The position numbers were made by a program, and so were the translations under genes. The notes beneath the pieces were generated by a model. It saw nothing but the letters and a program-made list of their open reading frames with translations, was not told where the DNA came from and made no database searches. Source: Mycolicibacterium parafortuitum (GTDB taxonomy: Bacteria; Actinomycetota; Actinomycetes; Mycobacteriales; Mycobacteriaceae). From it: a stretch of 64,000 nucleotides of DNA. The stretch covers positions 1 through 64,000 of the forward strand of contig NZ_MVID01000001.1 of the NCBI RefSeq assembly GCF_002086815.1. Reading direction: 5' to 3'. Positions 8,905 to 16,959 of this stretch are shown here, in pieces (the first letter of the stretch is position 1; every line of letters starts with the position of its first letter).

Positions 8905-11214
8905 ATGCACGGGGCGCAACGAGGTGAGCCATCCAGGGATGCCCCTGGCCAGCCCCCGACCCCACCTGCGGGCGGCGAGGCCGACGCCGACCTGCTCCCC
9001 GCCGGCACCCCGATCGACCTCGACAACTGTGCCAGGGAACCGATCCACATCCCGGGCAGCATCCAGCCCCGCGGTGTCCTCGTCGTGGTCGGTGAGCCGG
9101 ACTTCGACATCCGCCAGATCAGCGCCAACGTCGACGACATGCTCGGACGGTCCGCCGAGGAGGTGTTGGGGCGGCATCTGTCCGCATTGATGGGGCCTGA
9201 GCAGGCCGCCCTGGTCGAGAAGGCCGCGTCGATCGTCGGGGACCTGCACCGGCGCAATCCGGTCGAATGCGTCCTCGACGTCGCGGGGGTGGCGCGCGAT
9301 TTCGACGCGATCCTGCATCGCGGCCCCGGGGTGCTGCTGGTCGAATTGGAGATCGCCTACGGCGAGCGGCCGTACTCCTTCCCGAACACCTACCAAGCGG
9401 TGCGTGGCTGGGTCGAGGAACTCAATCACGCGGCGACGATGACCGACCTGTACGACACCGCCGCCCGCGCGGTCCGCAACCTCACCGGCTTCGACCGCGT
9501 GATGGTCTACCGCTACGACGACGAATACAACGGCGAGGTGGTCGCCGAGGCGAAGTGTGACGACCTCAATTCTTTTCTCGGGCTGCACTATCCGGCGACG
9601 GACATCCCGGCTCAGGCGCGGGCACTGTACGAGAAGAGCTGGCTGCGCCTGATCTCCGATGTCGGGTACACGCCGGCGCCGCTGGTCCCCGCACAGGACC
9701 CCGCGAGCGGGACGCCGCTGGACCTGACCCATGCGACGTTGCGCAGCGTGTCACCGATCCATATCGAGTATCTGCAGAACATGGGCGTGCACGCGTCGAT
9801 GTCCATCTCACTGCTTCGGCACGGCCGGCTGTGGGGGTTGATCGCCTGCCATCACTACGCAGGACCGCATCTGCCGCCGTTCGGCACCCGGGCCGCCGCG
9901 GAGTTCCTCGGCTCGACGTTGTCGCTGCGGTTGGTCGACCAATTCGAAGAGGACCAACTGCACAAGCGGCTCGGGGCGCAGGCGGTGCTGACGAAGCTGA
10001 CCGCCGCGATGATGGACGACGCCAAACCCATGGTGTCGACCCTGCTCGGCGCCCCGGACCTGTTCGACCTGGTACCCGCCGACGGTGTGGTCGTCGACAT
10101 CGGCGGGCACCGCAGAACTCTCGGGTCGGTGCCGCCTGCCGATGTGGTGGCCGCGGTGGTGGCCTGGGCGCGTGGTGCCGATGACGAGGTGGCGCGGACC
10201 GACAGCCTGCCCCACGCGTTGCCCGAGGCCGGCATCGATCCACAGCTGGCGGCGGGCGCGTTGGTGCTCAATCTGCCCGACGGCCAGTTCGCCGCGTGGT
10301 TCCGGCGTGAGGTGCTCCGCTCGGTGGATTGGGGCGGTGACCCGGAGAACAAGGCGATCGCCGTCAGCGAGGGCGACGAGGTCAGGCTCAGCCCTCGCAA
10401 GTCGTTCGAGCGGTGGCGCGAGGTGGTTCGCGAACGTGGCGAGCCCTGGACACCGACCGAGGTCGAATCCGCCGACGCGCTGCGCCGCCACCTCGTCGAG
10501 TCGCTGTATCACCGCACCCGAGGCGCATTGCGGGTCGCGGAAATGGTGCAGCGCAGCCTGATTCCCGCGTCCATTCCGCAGCTGCAGAACTGGCAGCTGA
10601 CAGCGCACTACGAGCCGGCGGCCGGTGACCGGGTCGGGGGCGACTGGTACGACGCGTTCACGCTGCGCGACGGCCGACTGATCACCGTGGTCGGTGACGT
10701 GGCGGGCCACGGGGTGACCGTGGCGGGCACGATGGCGCAGCTGCGCAACGCGTTACGGGCGCATTTGTTCACCGGAGCGTCGCCCGCCGAGGCCGTGCAA
10801 CAGCTCAACGACTTCTGTCTGCACATGCTCGATGCGGCGTTCGCCACCGTGTTGGTCGCGCGGATCGACCTCGACTCGGGCGTGGTCGAGGCGACCTCGG
10901 CAGGCCATCTGATGCCGTACATGACCAACTCCGCGCCCACCGCGCCGGCCGCGCCGATACCGCTGTCCCCGCCGATCGGCGTCAGCAGCGCCACCTACAC
11001 ACAGGGGACCTTCGTCATCGAACCCGGTCACGGGCTGGTGCTGTACTCCGACGGCCTCGTCGAGCGGCGCGGTCAGGTGATCGACGAGGGCTTGGACCGG
11101 CTGGCCGACACGCTCGGCGGCGACGCAGACCTGTCGGCGTACGCGATCTGGATGACGATGGCCTCCGGGTTCACCGACGACGACGTCACCGTCGTCGCGT
11201 TGCGCAGACGCTGA
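8905..11214 (+). CDS. Bacteriophytochrome fused to SpoIIE-type PP2C phosphatase
   Basis: This 769-residue protein has the PAS-GAF-PHY photosensory core of bacteriophytochromes. Cys42 in NCAREPIHIPGSIQP matches the biliverdin-attachment cysteine. PATDIP lies at 230-235, chromophore-pocket histidines are in SPIHIEY (His286) and ACHH (His316), and the PHY-tongue motif PRKSF lies at 497-501. The output is not a histidine kinase but a PP2C domain (about 545-769) with GGDWYD, GDVAGHG, SDGLVERR and TDDD. It should be a red/far-red-responsive phosphatase acting on a STAS protein, perhaps the one encoded upstream. The ATG at 8905 lacks a strong ribosome site; the first 30 residues are low-complexity and the true start could be slightly different. 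Confidence 0.92.
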   Translation: MHGAQRGEPSRDAPGQPPTPPAGGEADADLLPAGTPIDLDNCAREPIHIPGSIQPRGVLVVVGEPDFDIRQISANVDDMLGRSAEEVLGRHLSALMGPEQAALVEKAASIVGDLHRRNPVECVLDVAGVARDFDAILHRGPGVLLVELEIAYGERPYSFPNTYQAVRGWVEELNHAATMTDLYDTAARAVRNLTGFDRVMVYRYDDEYNGEVVAEAKCDDLNSFLGLHYPATDIPAQARALYEKSWLRLISDVGYTPAPLVPAQDPASGTPLDLTHATLRSVSPIHIEYLQNMGVHASMSISLLRHGRLWGLIACHHYAGPHLPPFGTRAAAEFLGSTLSLRLVDQFEEDQLHKRLGAQAVLTKLTAAMMDDAKPMVSTLLGAPDLFDLVPADGVVVDIGGHRRTLGSVPPADVVAAVVAWARGADDEVARTDSLPHALPEAGIDPQLAAGALVLNLPDGQFAAWFRREVLRSVDWGGDPENKAIAVSEGDEVRLSPRKSFERWREVVRERGEPWTPTEVESADALRRHLVESLYHRTRGALRVAEMVQRSLIPASIPQLQNWQLTAHYEPAAGDRVGGDWYDAFTLRDGRLITVVGDVAGHGVTVAGTMAQLRNALRAHLFTGASPAEAVQQLNDFCLHMLDAAFATVLVARIDLDSGVVEATSAGHLMPYMTNSAPTAPAAPIPLSPPIGVSSATYTQGTFVIEPGHGLVLYSDGLVERRGQVIDEGLDRLADTLGGDADLSAYAIWMTMASGFTDDDVTVVALRRR

Positions 11215-11413
11215 CCGTCGCGGGCCCCTGACTGCGCCGACGATTGATCCACAAGCTCTGTCCGACAAGACATGTGGGCCACTGCCGCGCGGACTCGGCG
11301 CCGTGCTGTGCCGAAGCCGCCGACGCGGGGTGTTCTCCGCGCGATCCCGTCCTGGATCCACCGCGCGTCCCAATCCGCCCGGATTGGTTTGCTGCGATGT
11401 CTACATAAATTCA

Positions 11414-11429
11414 CTTATTGGTCAATAAG
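11414..11429. repeat. Inverted repeat CTTATTG-GT-CAATAAG
   Basis: This is a perfect 7-bp inverted repeat with a 2-bp spacer, about 210 bp upstream of the SigF-type promoter. The half-site CAATAAG recurs at 11696-11702. It could be a regulator-binding site, and no regulator is suggested by the neighbours. Confidence 0.45.
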
Positions 11430-11627
11430 CCGGGTGGGGGTCGAGGCACCGCGCGGCGCCGGGGTGGCGTCGCAGACGTGGTAGCTCAGGGACTTGGCCG
11501 AAGCGGGTGGCGGGTGTGCCGAATCGATCGTTTTGGATTGCGAACTTTTCTTAGCAATCACGTTTCAGGCAACAATCTCAGGCGTGTTTTCAAGATTGTT
11601 ATTGGTGGGACCAGAGTGATTGATGGT

Positions 11628-11654
11628 GTTTCCTGTACGCGCCAAGGTGGGTAT
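11628..11654 (+). promoter_or_regulatory. SigF-type promoter GTTT-N17-GGGTAT
   Basis: GTTT at 11628-11631 and GGGTAT at 11649-11654 are separated by 17 nt. This matches the mycobacterial SigF consensus (GTTT, 15-17 nt, GGGTA). Transcription would start near 11661 and read into the PE-PPE gene at 11863. The site lies directly downstream of a cluster of partner-switching regulators of the kind that control SigF. Confidence 0.75.
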
Positions 11655-11697
11655 ACGCAATACGCTCTGCCGCGCGAGCGATTCTCGCACGACGTCA

Positions 11698-11711
11698 ATA
11701 AGTTGACTTAT
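11698..11711. repeat. Inverted repeat ATAAGT-TG-ACTTAT
   Basis: This perfect 6-bp inverted repeat with a 2-bp spacer lies about 40 nt downstream of the predicted SigF transcription start, inside the PE-PPE leader. It reuses the CAATAAG half-site of the repeat at 11414-11429. It could be an operator or an mRNA hairpin. Confidence 0.4.
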
Positions 11712-11862
11712 GGCAAATACCAGCGAATTCGGGCGACTTCGCCGTAACGGCGGGCATGAGAACTTTGAGAATTTTGCTGTGTCGGGGTCCTTCGTAACTC
11801 ATATGCTTCCCTGGCGCCGGTGCTCGGCGACCTTTTCATCAATACTTTTCCGGGGAGAACTC

Positions 11863-13122
11863 ATGGGAATCAGCCTGCGCAAATCAGGTGTCGTATGCGG
11901 CACGATCTTTGCCTCAGCTGCGCTGGCGCTGTCCACCGCCACGCCGGGCATGGCCGCCAACACGGCCCTCATCATCGGCGGCATCTCGACGCCGTCGCTG
12001 ACCGATCCGCTGATGGCGCCGCTGCTCGGCGGCAAGTTCAAGGATCAGCAGCGCGTCAGCGTCAAGTGGCCCGCACAGGCCGGCCCGATGACGGGCCGCG
12101 GCGATCTGACCCTCGGTGCGTCGATCGCGCAGGGTAAGACGAATCTCACCGCGCAGATCAACAGCGCCCTCGGTCAGGTCGCCAACGGCGAGAAGGTGAC
12201 CGTCGTCGGCCTGTCGGCCGGCTCGCTCGTCGTGAACGAGGTGCTCCGCGAACTCGAAGGCAGCGCCAACGCGCCCGGCAAGGACAAGATCACGTTCGTG
12301 GTCGTCGCCGACTCCAGCCGCCAGAAGGTGATCAGCCAGGCGCGCTACAACAGCAACTTCGACTACACCTACCAGCCGGCGCCGGAGACCAAGTACGACG
12401 TCATCGTCGTGACCGGGGAGTACGACGGCATGGCCGACTTCCCGGACCGCTGGTGGAACGTGCTGGCCATCGCCAACGCCATCGCCGGTGGGATCTACGT
12501 CCACGTCCCGGTGATGTACGCCGATCTGTCGAAGGTTCCGGCGCAGAACATCTCGGTCGACACGAACTCCGTGGGCGGAACCACCACCCACTACCTGGTT
12601 CCGACCGAGAAGCTGCCTTTGGTGCGGCTGTTCCCGTCACTGGCCAAGCGCGAAGCCGAACTCAAGGCCAAGATCGACGCCGGCTACAGCCGCAACGACG
12701 TTGTGGCGCAGGCGACTCCGAACACACTGGTCGCCGCTGCCGCTCCCGTCGTCGTCCCTTCGGCGGCCGCCGAGGTGCCCAGCAGCGCCACCGTGTCGCT
12801 GCTTACCCCGAAAGCCGCTGTCGCGGTTGAGGACACCGCGGTCGACACCGAGGGTGACGATGTCGTGACCGACACCAAGGTCGACACGAAGGTCGACACG
12901 AAGGCCGACACGAAGGCCGAAGCCGCCGAGGCCGAAGCCGCCGAAGCCGCCGAGGATGCCAAGGGCGCCGATGCGACCGAGGCCGCCGACGACAGCACCG
13001 TCGACACCAAGGGCGCCGAGAGCGCCGACAGCGCCACCGAGCGCAAGGCGAGCAGGCCCGCCAAGGACGCACAGCCCGCCAAGGACGCGAAGTTGTCCGA
13101 CTCCTCGGAACCTTCGGAGTAA
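11863..13122 (+). CDS. Secreted PE-PPE-domain serine hydrolase with Asp-Thr-Lys repeat tail
   Basis: This 419-residue protein starts with a signal peptide (MGISLRKSG, hydrophobic core, predicted cleavage near residue 31). The PE-PPE domain follows directly (about residues 33-275). It is the alpha/beta-hydrolase domain that in other mycobacterial proteins follows a PE or PPE leader. The nucleophile elbow is GLSAGS with Ser118. The last ~110 residues are low-complexity and rich in Ala, Asp, Glu and Lys, including four DTK(V/A) repeats. The ATG at 11863 is chosen because of the GGGGAG site and the signal peptide; an in-frame ATG at 11710 would bury the signal. It is probably SigF-controlled and cell-envelope located, with esterase or acyltransferase activity expected from the family. 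Confidence 0.85.
   Translation: MGISLRKSGVVCGTIFASAALALSTATPGMAANTALIIGGISTPSLTDPLMAPLLGGKFKDQQRVSVKWPAQAGPMTGRGDLTLGASIAQGKTNLTAQINSALGQVANGEKVTVVGLSAGSLVVNEVLRELEGSANAPGKDKITFVVVADSSRQKVISQARYNSNFDYTYQPAPETKYDVIVVTGEYDGMADFPDRWWNVLAIANAIAGGIYVHVPVMYADLSKVPAQNISVDTNSVGGTTTHYLVPTEKLPLVRLFPSLAKREAELKAKIDAGYSRNDVVAQATPNTLVAAAAPVVVPSAAAEVPSSATVSLLTPKAAVAVEDTAVDTEGDDVVTDTKVDTKVDTKADTKAEAAEAEAAEAAEDAKGADATEAADDSTVDTKGAESADSATERKASRPAKDAQPAKDAKLSDSSEPSE
12871..12918 (+). repeat. Four 12-bp tandem repeats inside the PE-PPE gene
   Basis: Four consecutive copies of GACACSAAGGYC encode DTKV-DTKV-DTKA-DTKA. They are followed by imperfect GCCGAAGCC repeats coding for Ala-Glu. The 12-bp unit keeps the frame, so copy number could vary between strains without truncating the protein. 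Confidence 0.8.
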
Positions 13123-13142
13123 CCTCCCCGGGCTCCGAGTGA

Positions 13143-13176
13143 CACGACGCCCCGGCCTCGCGGCCGGGGCGTCGTG
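13143..13176. terminator. Strong bidirectional hairpin between convergent genes
   Basis: A perfect 15-bp GC-rich stem with a TCGC loop lies 20 bp after the PE-PPE stop and 10 bp before the stop of the convergent alcohol dehydrogenase gene. The core stem is CGACGCCCCGGCC paired with GGCCGGGGCGTCG. There is no U tract, as is common for mycobacterial terminators. It can serve both genes. Confidence 0.8.
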
Positions 13177-13186
13177 GTGTTCGAGA

Positions 13187-14212
13187 TCAGGGTCGCAGTT
13201 GCACTTTGAGGTGCTCGCCGGAGCGGGAGAACGCCGCGGCATAGGCCTGCGCGGCGTCGTCCAACGCCATGGTGCCGGTGAAGATGCCGTCGACGTCGAG
13301 CCGGCCTGCCCGCAGGAGCGGGATGAGTTCGGGCCAGGTCTGCTGCACGGGGGCGGTGGTCATCCGGATCGTCAGGCTGCGCAACAGGCAGACGAGCGCG
13401 GGCAGCGGATACGGCGCGAGATCGTGGACCCCGACGACGGACACGGTGCCACCGGCGCGGACGCCCGCCAGTGCGTCGTCGATCGAGGCGTCGGTGCCTA
13501 CGGCATCGATCACCGAATCGGCGCCGAGACCACCGGTGGCCTCCAGGAGGGCCTGCGCCGCCGGGGCATCCAGTGGTGACGCTCCGACCGCCGCGGCGCG
13601 TTCCCGGCGGGCGGCGACCGGATCGACCGCGAACACCGTTCCGGCGCCCAGGACGAACGCGCTGCGGATCGCGCACTGGCCGACCGCGCCCGCGCCGAGG
13701 ACCGCGACGGTGCCGCCGACCGGGATGTCGGCGCGCTTGGCCGCGGCCCACCCGGTGGCGAGGTTGTCGGTCAGCAGCAGCGCCTGTTCGGTGTTCAGGC
13801 CGTCGGGGATCGCGAGGAGCTGGAACTCGGCCGCGGGGACTGCGAGAAGCTCCGCCTGCGCTCCGCCGAGCAGTCCGGAACCGAAGATCTGCGGTCCGTG
13901 GACGCAGCGGATCGGGTCCGTCGTCGCGCATCCCGGGCAGCGCCCGCAGCCGGTCACCGAGGACACCAGGACCGCGTCACCCTTCTTGAACCGGGTGACC
14001 TCGGGACCTGTCTCGGCGACGATGCCGACTGCTTCGTGGCCGATCGACACGGGCTCGCCGATGGGGTAGTGGCCGTCGAGGAAATGCAGGTCGGATCCGC
14101 AGATCGCGGTCGCGGTGACCTCCACTATCGCCCCGTCGGGCCCGGGGAGCGTCGGATCGGGACGGTTGACGACGGAGATGGTGTGCGCGCTGTCGACGAC
14201 CACGGTGCGCAT
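13187..14212 (-). CDS. Zinc-dependent alcohol dehydrogenase (MDR family)
   Basis: This 341-residue medium-chain dehydrogenase has catalytic-zinc ligands in ICGSDLH (Cys-Asp) and GHEAVG (His-Glu). The structural zinc cysteines are in GCGRCPGCATTDPIRC, and the NAD(P)-binding Rossmann turn is VLGAGAVGQCA. These are hallmarks of threonine/sorbitol/formaldehyde-type zinc alcohol dehydrogenases. The ATG at 14212 follows GGAAGGA. The gene is divergent from the HpnE-like oxidoreductase and converges with the PE-PPE gene on a shared hairpin. The substrate is not evident. Confidence 0.87.
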   Translation of the reverse strand: MRTVVVDSAHTISVVNRPDPTLPGPDGAIVEVTATAICGSDLHFLDGHYPIGEPVSIGHEAVGIVAETGPEVTRFKKGDAVLVSSVTGCGRCPGCATTDPIRCVHGPQIFGSGLLGGAQAELLAVPAAEFQLLAIPDGLNTEQALLLTDNLATGWAAAKRADIPVGGTVAVLGAGAVGQCAIRSAFVLGAGTVFAVDPVAARRERAAAVGASPLDAPAAQALLEATGGLGADSVIDAVGTDASIDDALAGVRAGGTVSVVGVHDLAPYPLPALVCLLRSLTIRMTTAPVQQTWPELIPLLRAGRLDVDGIFTGTMALDDAAQAYAAAFSRSGEHLKVQLRP

Positions 14213-14301
14213 GGCTGTCCTTCCGGCCGTGAATACGCTACGAGGGGTAACGTAACTGGGGACGCGGCGGCGCGCAACGTCCTGGTCCCGGCGGCGCACT
14301 C

Positions 14302-14313
14302 TACGATTCCGGC
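14302..14313 (+). promoter_or_regulatory. Leaderless -10 element
   Basis: TACGAT at 14302-14307 lies 6 nt before the ATG at 14314, with no ribosome site. This is the leaderless arrangement common in mycobacteria. Confidence 0.5.
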
Positions 14314-15693
14314 ATGACCGCATCCCCGGTACAGCATGTCGTGGTGGTCGGCGCGGGCCTGGCCGGGCTGGCGTCGACGGTGTGGCTGACCGAACTCGGC
14401 TACCGGGTGACGCTGCTGGAGAGCAACGGTTCGCTCGGCGGGCGCACCATCGGATTGACCAGCGGGCACGGCGATGCCGTCGAGAACGGGCAGCACGTGT
14501 TGGCGGGATCGTACGAGAGCATCTTCCGCTATCTGGATTCCATTGGCACCCGCGATCTTCTGGAGTTCCCCGACCAGTTCGGTGTCCGCTACCCCGGCGG
14601 GCATGCCGAACGGTTCGGGATCCGGCCGGCGAATCTGCGGCGCATGCTGCTCGGCCGGGTGCGGGGCCTGTCGATCCCGATCCTGTTGCGCGCCACCCCG
14701 GCATGGGCCCGGTTGATGCGCGACGTGATCAGGTTCGACGACGAACTCGACGACATCACCGTCGACGAATGGTTCGACCGGGTGGGCTTCCCGCACGAGG
14801 TGCGACGCATCCTGCTGCACTCGATGGTGATCGGTCTGCTCAACGAACTGCCGCACCTCGCCTCGGCGCACGCGTTCGCCGCGCTGCTGCGTACCGGGGC
14901 CGACCGGGTCCGGCGGTTCGGCAGCGGTGCGGTGCGGATCGGTTATCCGACGGTCGATCTCGACACCCTCTACCTCGCCGGTGCGCGGCGGGTGATGGCC
15001 GAACGCGGAGTGGACGTGCGGCTGCGCACCCGCGCGGTGTCGGTGACGACCGATGGGAAGCGCGCGACCGGTGTCACGCTCGGCGACGGATCGACCGTCG
15101 AAGCCGATGCGGTGGTGCTCGCCGTTCCGTCGTGGAATCTGCGGTCGCTGCTCGACGAGGTGCCCAGTGCGGAGGATGCGCGGTTGTCGGCCAAGAAGCT
15201 CGAACCGATTCCGATCATGAACGCCTACGTGCTGCTGGACCGCCCGCTGGGCACCGTGGCGCCGTGGGAGTCGTTGCTGGACAGCGATATCGGCTGGGTG
15301 TTCGACCGGGACCACATGCACGGGCCGCGGCCCGACGGCAACCACCTGTACGCGCTGACCACGTGCGCGGCCTACGACTTGATGGGACTCAAGAACGCCG
15401 AGGTGGCCGACCGGCTGGTCGCCGCGCTGCGGGCCAGTTACCCGGCGGCGGCCGACGCGTCGGTCCTCGACGTCACCGTGATCCCGTGGCCGAAAGCGAC
15501 GTTCTCCTCGCGGGTGGGGATGTCGACGATCAGGCCCGCTAACCGCACCGCGTTGCCGAACCTCGCGCTGGCCGGGGACTGGACCCACAACGACTGGCCG
15601 ACCACGATGGAAGGTGCTGCGCAAAGCGCTTCGCGGGCAGTCGATCTCGTGCACGAAGCATTGCGCGGGGCAAGCCGGGCGAGCGGGCGCTGA
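14314..15693 (+). CDS. HpnE-like FAD-dependent amine oxidase/desaturase
   Basis: This 459-residue flavoprotein has the dinucleotide-binding motif VVGAGLAGLAS near the N-terminus, followed by ESNGSLGGRT and the segment ENGQHVLAGSYESIFRYL. That segment is characteristic of hydroxysqualene dehydroxylase (HpnE) and related squalene/phytoene desaturases. The C-terminal FAD contact is LALAGDWT...PTTMEGA. Family members act on polyprenyl lipids such as hydroxysqualene. The usual neighbours HpnC and HpnD are not in this window, so a hopanoid role is unproven. Start at ATG 14314, probably leaderless. The 33-bp gap to the convergent GGDEF gene shows no strong terminator. Confidence 0.78.
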   Translation: MTASPVQHVVVVGAGLAGLASTVWLTELGYRVTLLESNGSLGGRTIGLTSGHGDAVENGQHVLAGSYESIFRYLDSIGTRDLLEFPDQFGVRYPGGHAERFGIRPANLRRMLLGRVRGLSIPILLRATPAWARLMRDVIRFDDELDDITVDEWFDRVGFPHEVRRILLHSMVIGLLNELPHLASAHAFAALLRTGADRVRRFGSGAVRIGYPTVDLDTLYLAGARRVMAERGVDVRLRTRAVSVTTDGKRATGVTLGDGSTVEADAVVLAVPSWNLRSLLDEVPSAEDARLSAKKLEPIPIMNAYVLLDRPLGTVAPWESLLDSDIGWVFDRDHMHGPRPDGNHLYALTTCAAYDLMGLKNAEVADRLVAALRASYPAAADASVLDVTVIPWPKATFSSRVGMSTIRPANRTALPNLALAGDWTHNDWPTTMEGAAQSASRAVDLVHEALRGASRASGR

Positions 15694-15726
15694 CGCCGGT
15701 GCGGTGACGACGGGGGAGCGGCCGGG

Positions 15727-16818
15727 TCAGGCGATCTCGGTCGCGGCCTTGGCTTTCTTGTCGGCGTACATGAGCTCGTCGGCACACGCGATGAGCGCGT
15801 CCAGCGGGCGGATATCGGTCGGCGGGATGTCGACCGCACCGATGCTTGCCGCCACCTGATACGGCCGTGCGCCCTCGCCCTTGAACCGCCGGAACGCATC
15901 CCTCAGGCGCGCTTTCAGCGCAACGGCGCCGTCCGGGGATTCGGGCACCAGCACACAGAACTCGTCACCGCCGAGCCGCGCGACGATGTCGGAGGCCTGC
16001 GTGGTCTTGCGGAGTACCTCGGCGACGTCGGTGAGGAGGTGGTCGCCGGTGTCGTGCCCGGAGCCGTCGTTGACCTTCTTGAGGCCGTCGACGTCCAGGA
16101 ATGCCAGCACGCAGTGGTGGCCGTGGGTGCGCGCGGTGAGCAGCGCCGCATTGGCGAGAACGTGGAATCCCCGGCGATTGTGGAGCCCGGTCAGATCGTC
16201 GGTCAGCGAGAGTTGGCGAATCTCCTCGTTGGCGCGTTCCAGCGCGGCGGTGCGCTCGTGCACGCGCTCTTCGAGTTCTGCGTAGAGCCGCACGTTCTCC
16301 ATCGCGATCGATGTCGCGTCGGCCAGGGCCTGCAGCAGTGACACCTCCCGGGCCGTGGGTTGGCGTTGCTGCGCCCAGTAGTTGCCGATCGCACCGACCG
16401 GGTCCAGCGTGCGGATCGGCACCATGACCAGGCTCTTGACGAACGTCGGGCGGTACGCCTCACGCGGGATGCGGTCGTCGACGTAGATGTCCGGGACCAC
16501 CGCGGGGCGACGGTTGAGCATCGCCCACCCGCTGATGCAGGCCTCGATCGGGAATCGGCTGCCCTTCCACAGCGGCGCGATGGCATCCTCGTCGAGGTAG
16601 AGGCATTCATCGTCGGTGCGCAGGACGAAGGTGGCACCGTCACAACCGGTCAGTTCGCGTGCGGATCGGCGGACGATCTCCTGGACCTCCGGCAGGCTCC
16701 GGGCCAGGGACAGCTCTTGGACCGCCTGCAGGAGCCGTGCCATCCCGCTGACGTACTCGATGTCGGGCGTATCCGCGGCCACGCCGCCGGAAGGCGAGGT
16801 CGCTGGTGGGGTGCCCAT
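15727..16818 (-). CDS. GAF-GGDEF diguanylate cyclase
   Basis: This protein of about 363 residues has an N-terminal GAF domain (about residues 15-175), a short coiled linker (ELEERVHERTAALERANEEI) and a GGDEF domain (about 195-360). The catalytic motif RLGGDEF is intact, so c-di-GMP synthesis is expected. The product-inhibition I-site (RxxD five residues before GGDEF) is absent: the position reads QASD. No EAL domain is present. The start at 16818 is preferred because GGAGG sits 5 nt upstream; ATG 16833 is an alternative. The gene is monocistronic in appearance. Confidence 0.87.
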   Translation of the reverse strand: MGTPPATSPSGGVAADTPDIEYVSGMARLLQAVQELSLARSLPEVQEIVRRSARELTGCDGATFVLRTDDECLYLDEDAIAPLWKGSRFPIEACISGWAMLNRRPAVVPDIYVDDRIPREAYRPTFVKSLVMVPIRTLDPVGAIGNYWAQQRQPTAREVSLLQALADATSIAMENVRLYAELEERVHERTAALERANEEIRQLSLTDDLTGLHNRRGFHVLANAALLTARTHGHHCVLAFLDVDGLKKVNDGSGHDTGDHLLTDVAEVLRKTTQASDIVARLGGDEFCVLVPESPDGAVALKARLRDAFRRFKGEGARPYQVAASIGAVDIPPTDIRPLDALIACADELMYADKKAKAATEIA

Positions 16819-16959
16819 GCGAACCTCCATCACCAGCGGCCGCCGCTTCTCGACGAACCTGGGCAGAGATTACACCGGCGCAGCCGAGCTGACGCGACGT
16901 CAGTCCAGGTGAAGGCCTTTCGAGGCGGCGTCTACGTCACGGCCGTGAGGCCGGTGGTG

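Larger units (their letters stand above)
11215..11862. other. Lower-GC intergenic region, no credible gene
   Basis: This 648-bp stretch separates the phytochrome-phosphatase gene from the PE-PPE gene. From about 11390 to 11860 it is clearly richer in A and T than its surroundings. It contains the SigF-type promoter (11628-11654) and two inverted repeats sharing the half-site CAATAAG. A 109-codon ORF crosses it but has no family features or ribosome site and is not called. The 5' untranslated region of the PE-PPE gene would be about 200 nt. Confidence 0.6.

Noticed and set aside
8377..9732. 451-codon minus-strand frame across the STAS and phytochrome genes
   Set aside because: Antisense shadow of clearly recognisable domains; low-complexity Arg/Pro-rich composition.
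11418..11747. 109-codon ORF in the intergenic region before the PE-PPE gene
   Set aside because: No ribosome site, no family features, crosses the SigF promoter and lies in lower-GC sequence; coding constraint cannot be seen.
11710..11862. Longer start for the PE-PPE protein at ATG 11710
   Set aside because: It would place 51 residues before an obvious signal peptide, while ATG 11863 has GGGGAG upstream.
16934..16957. Short GGCC/GGCC hairpin downstream of the GGDEF-gene promoter region
   Set aside because: Stem is short and bulged; not convincing as a terminator or operator.
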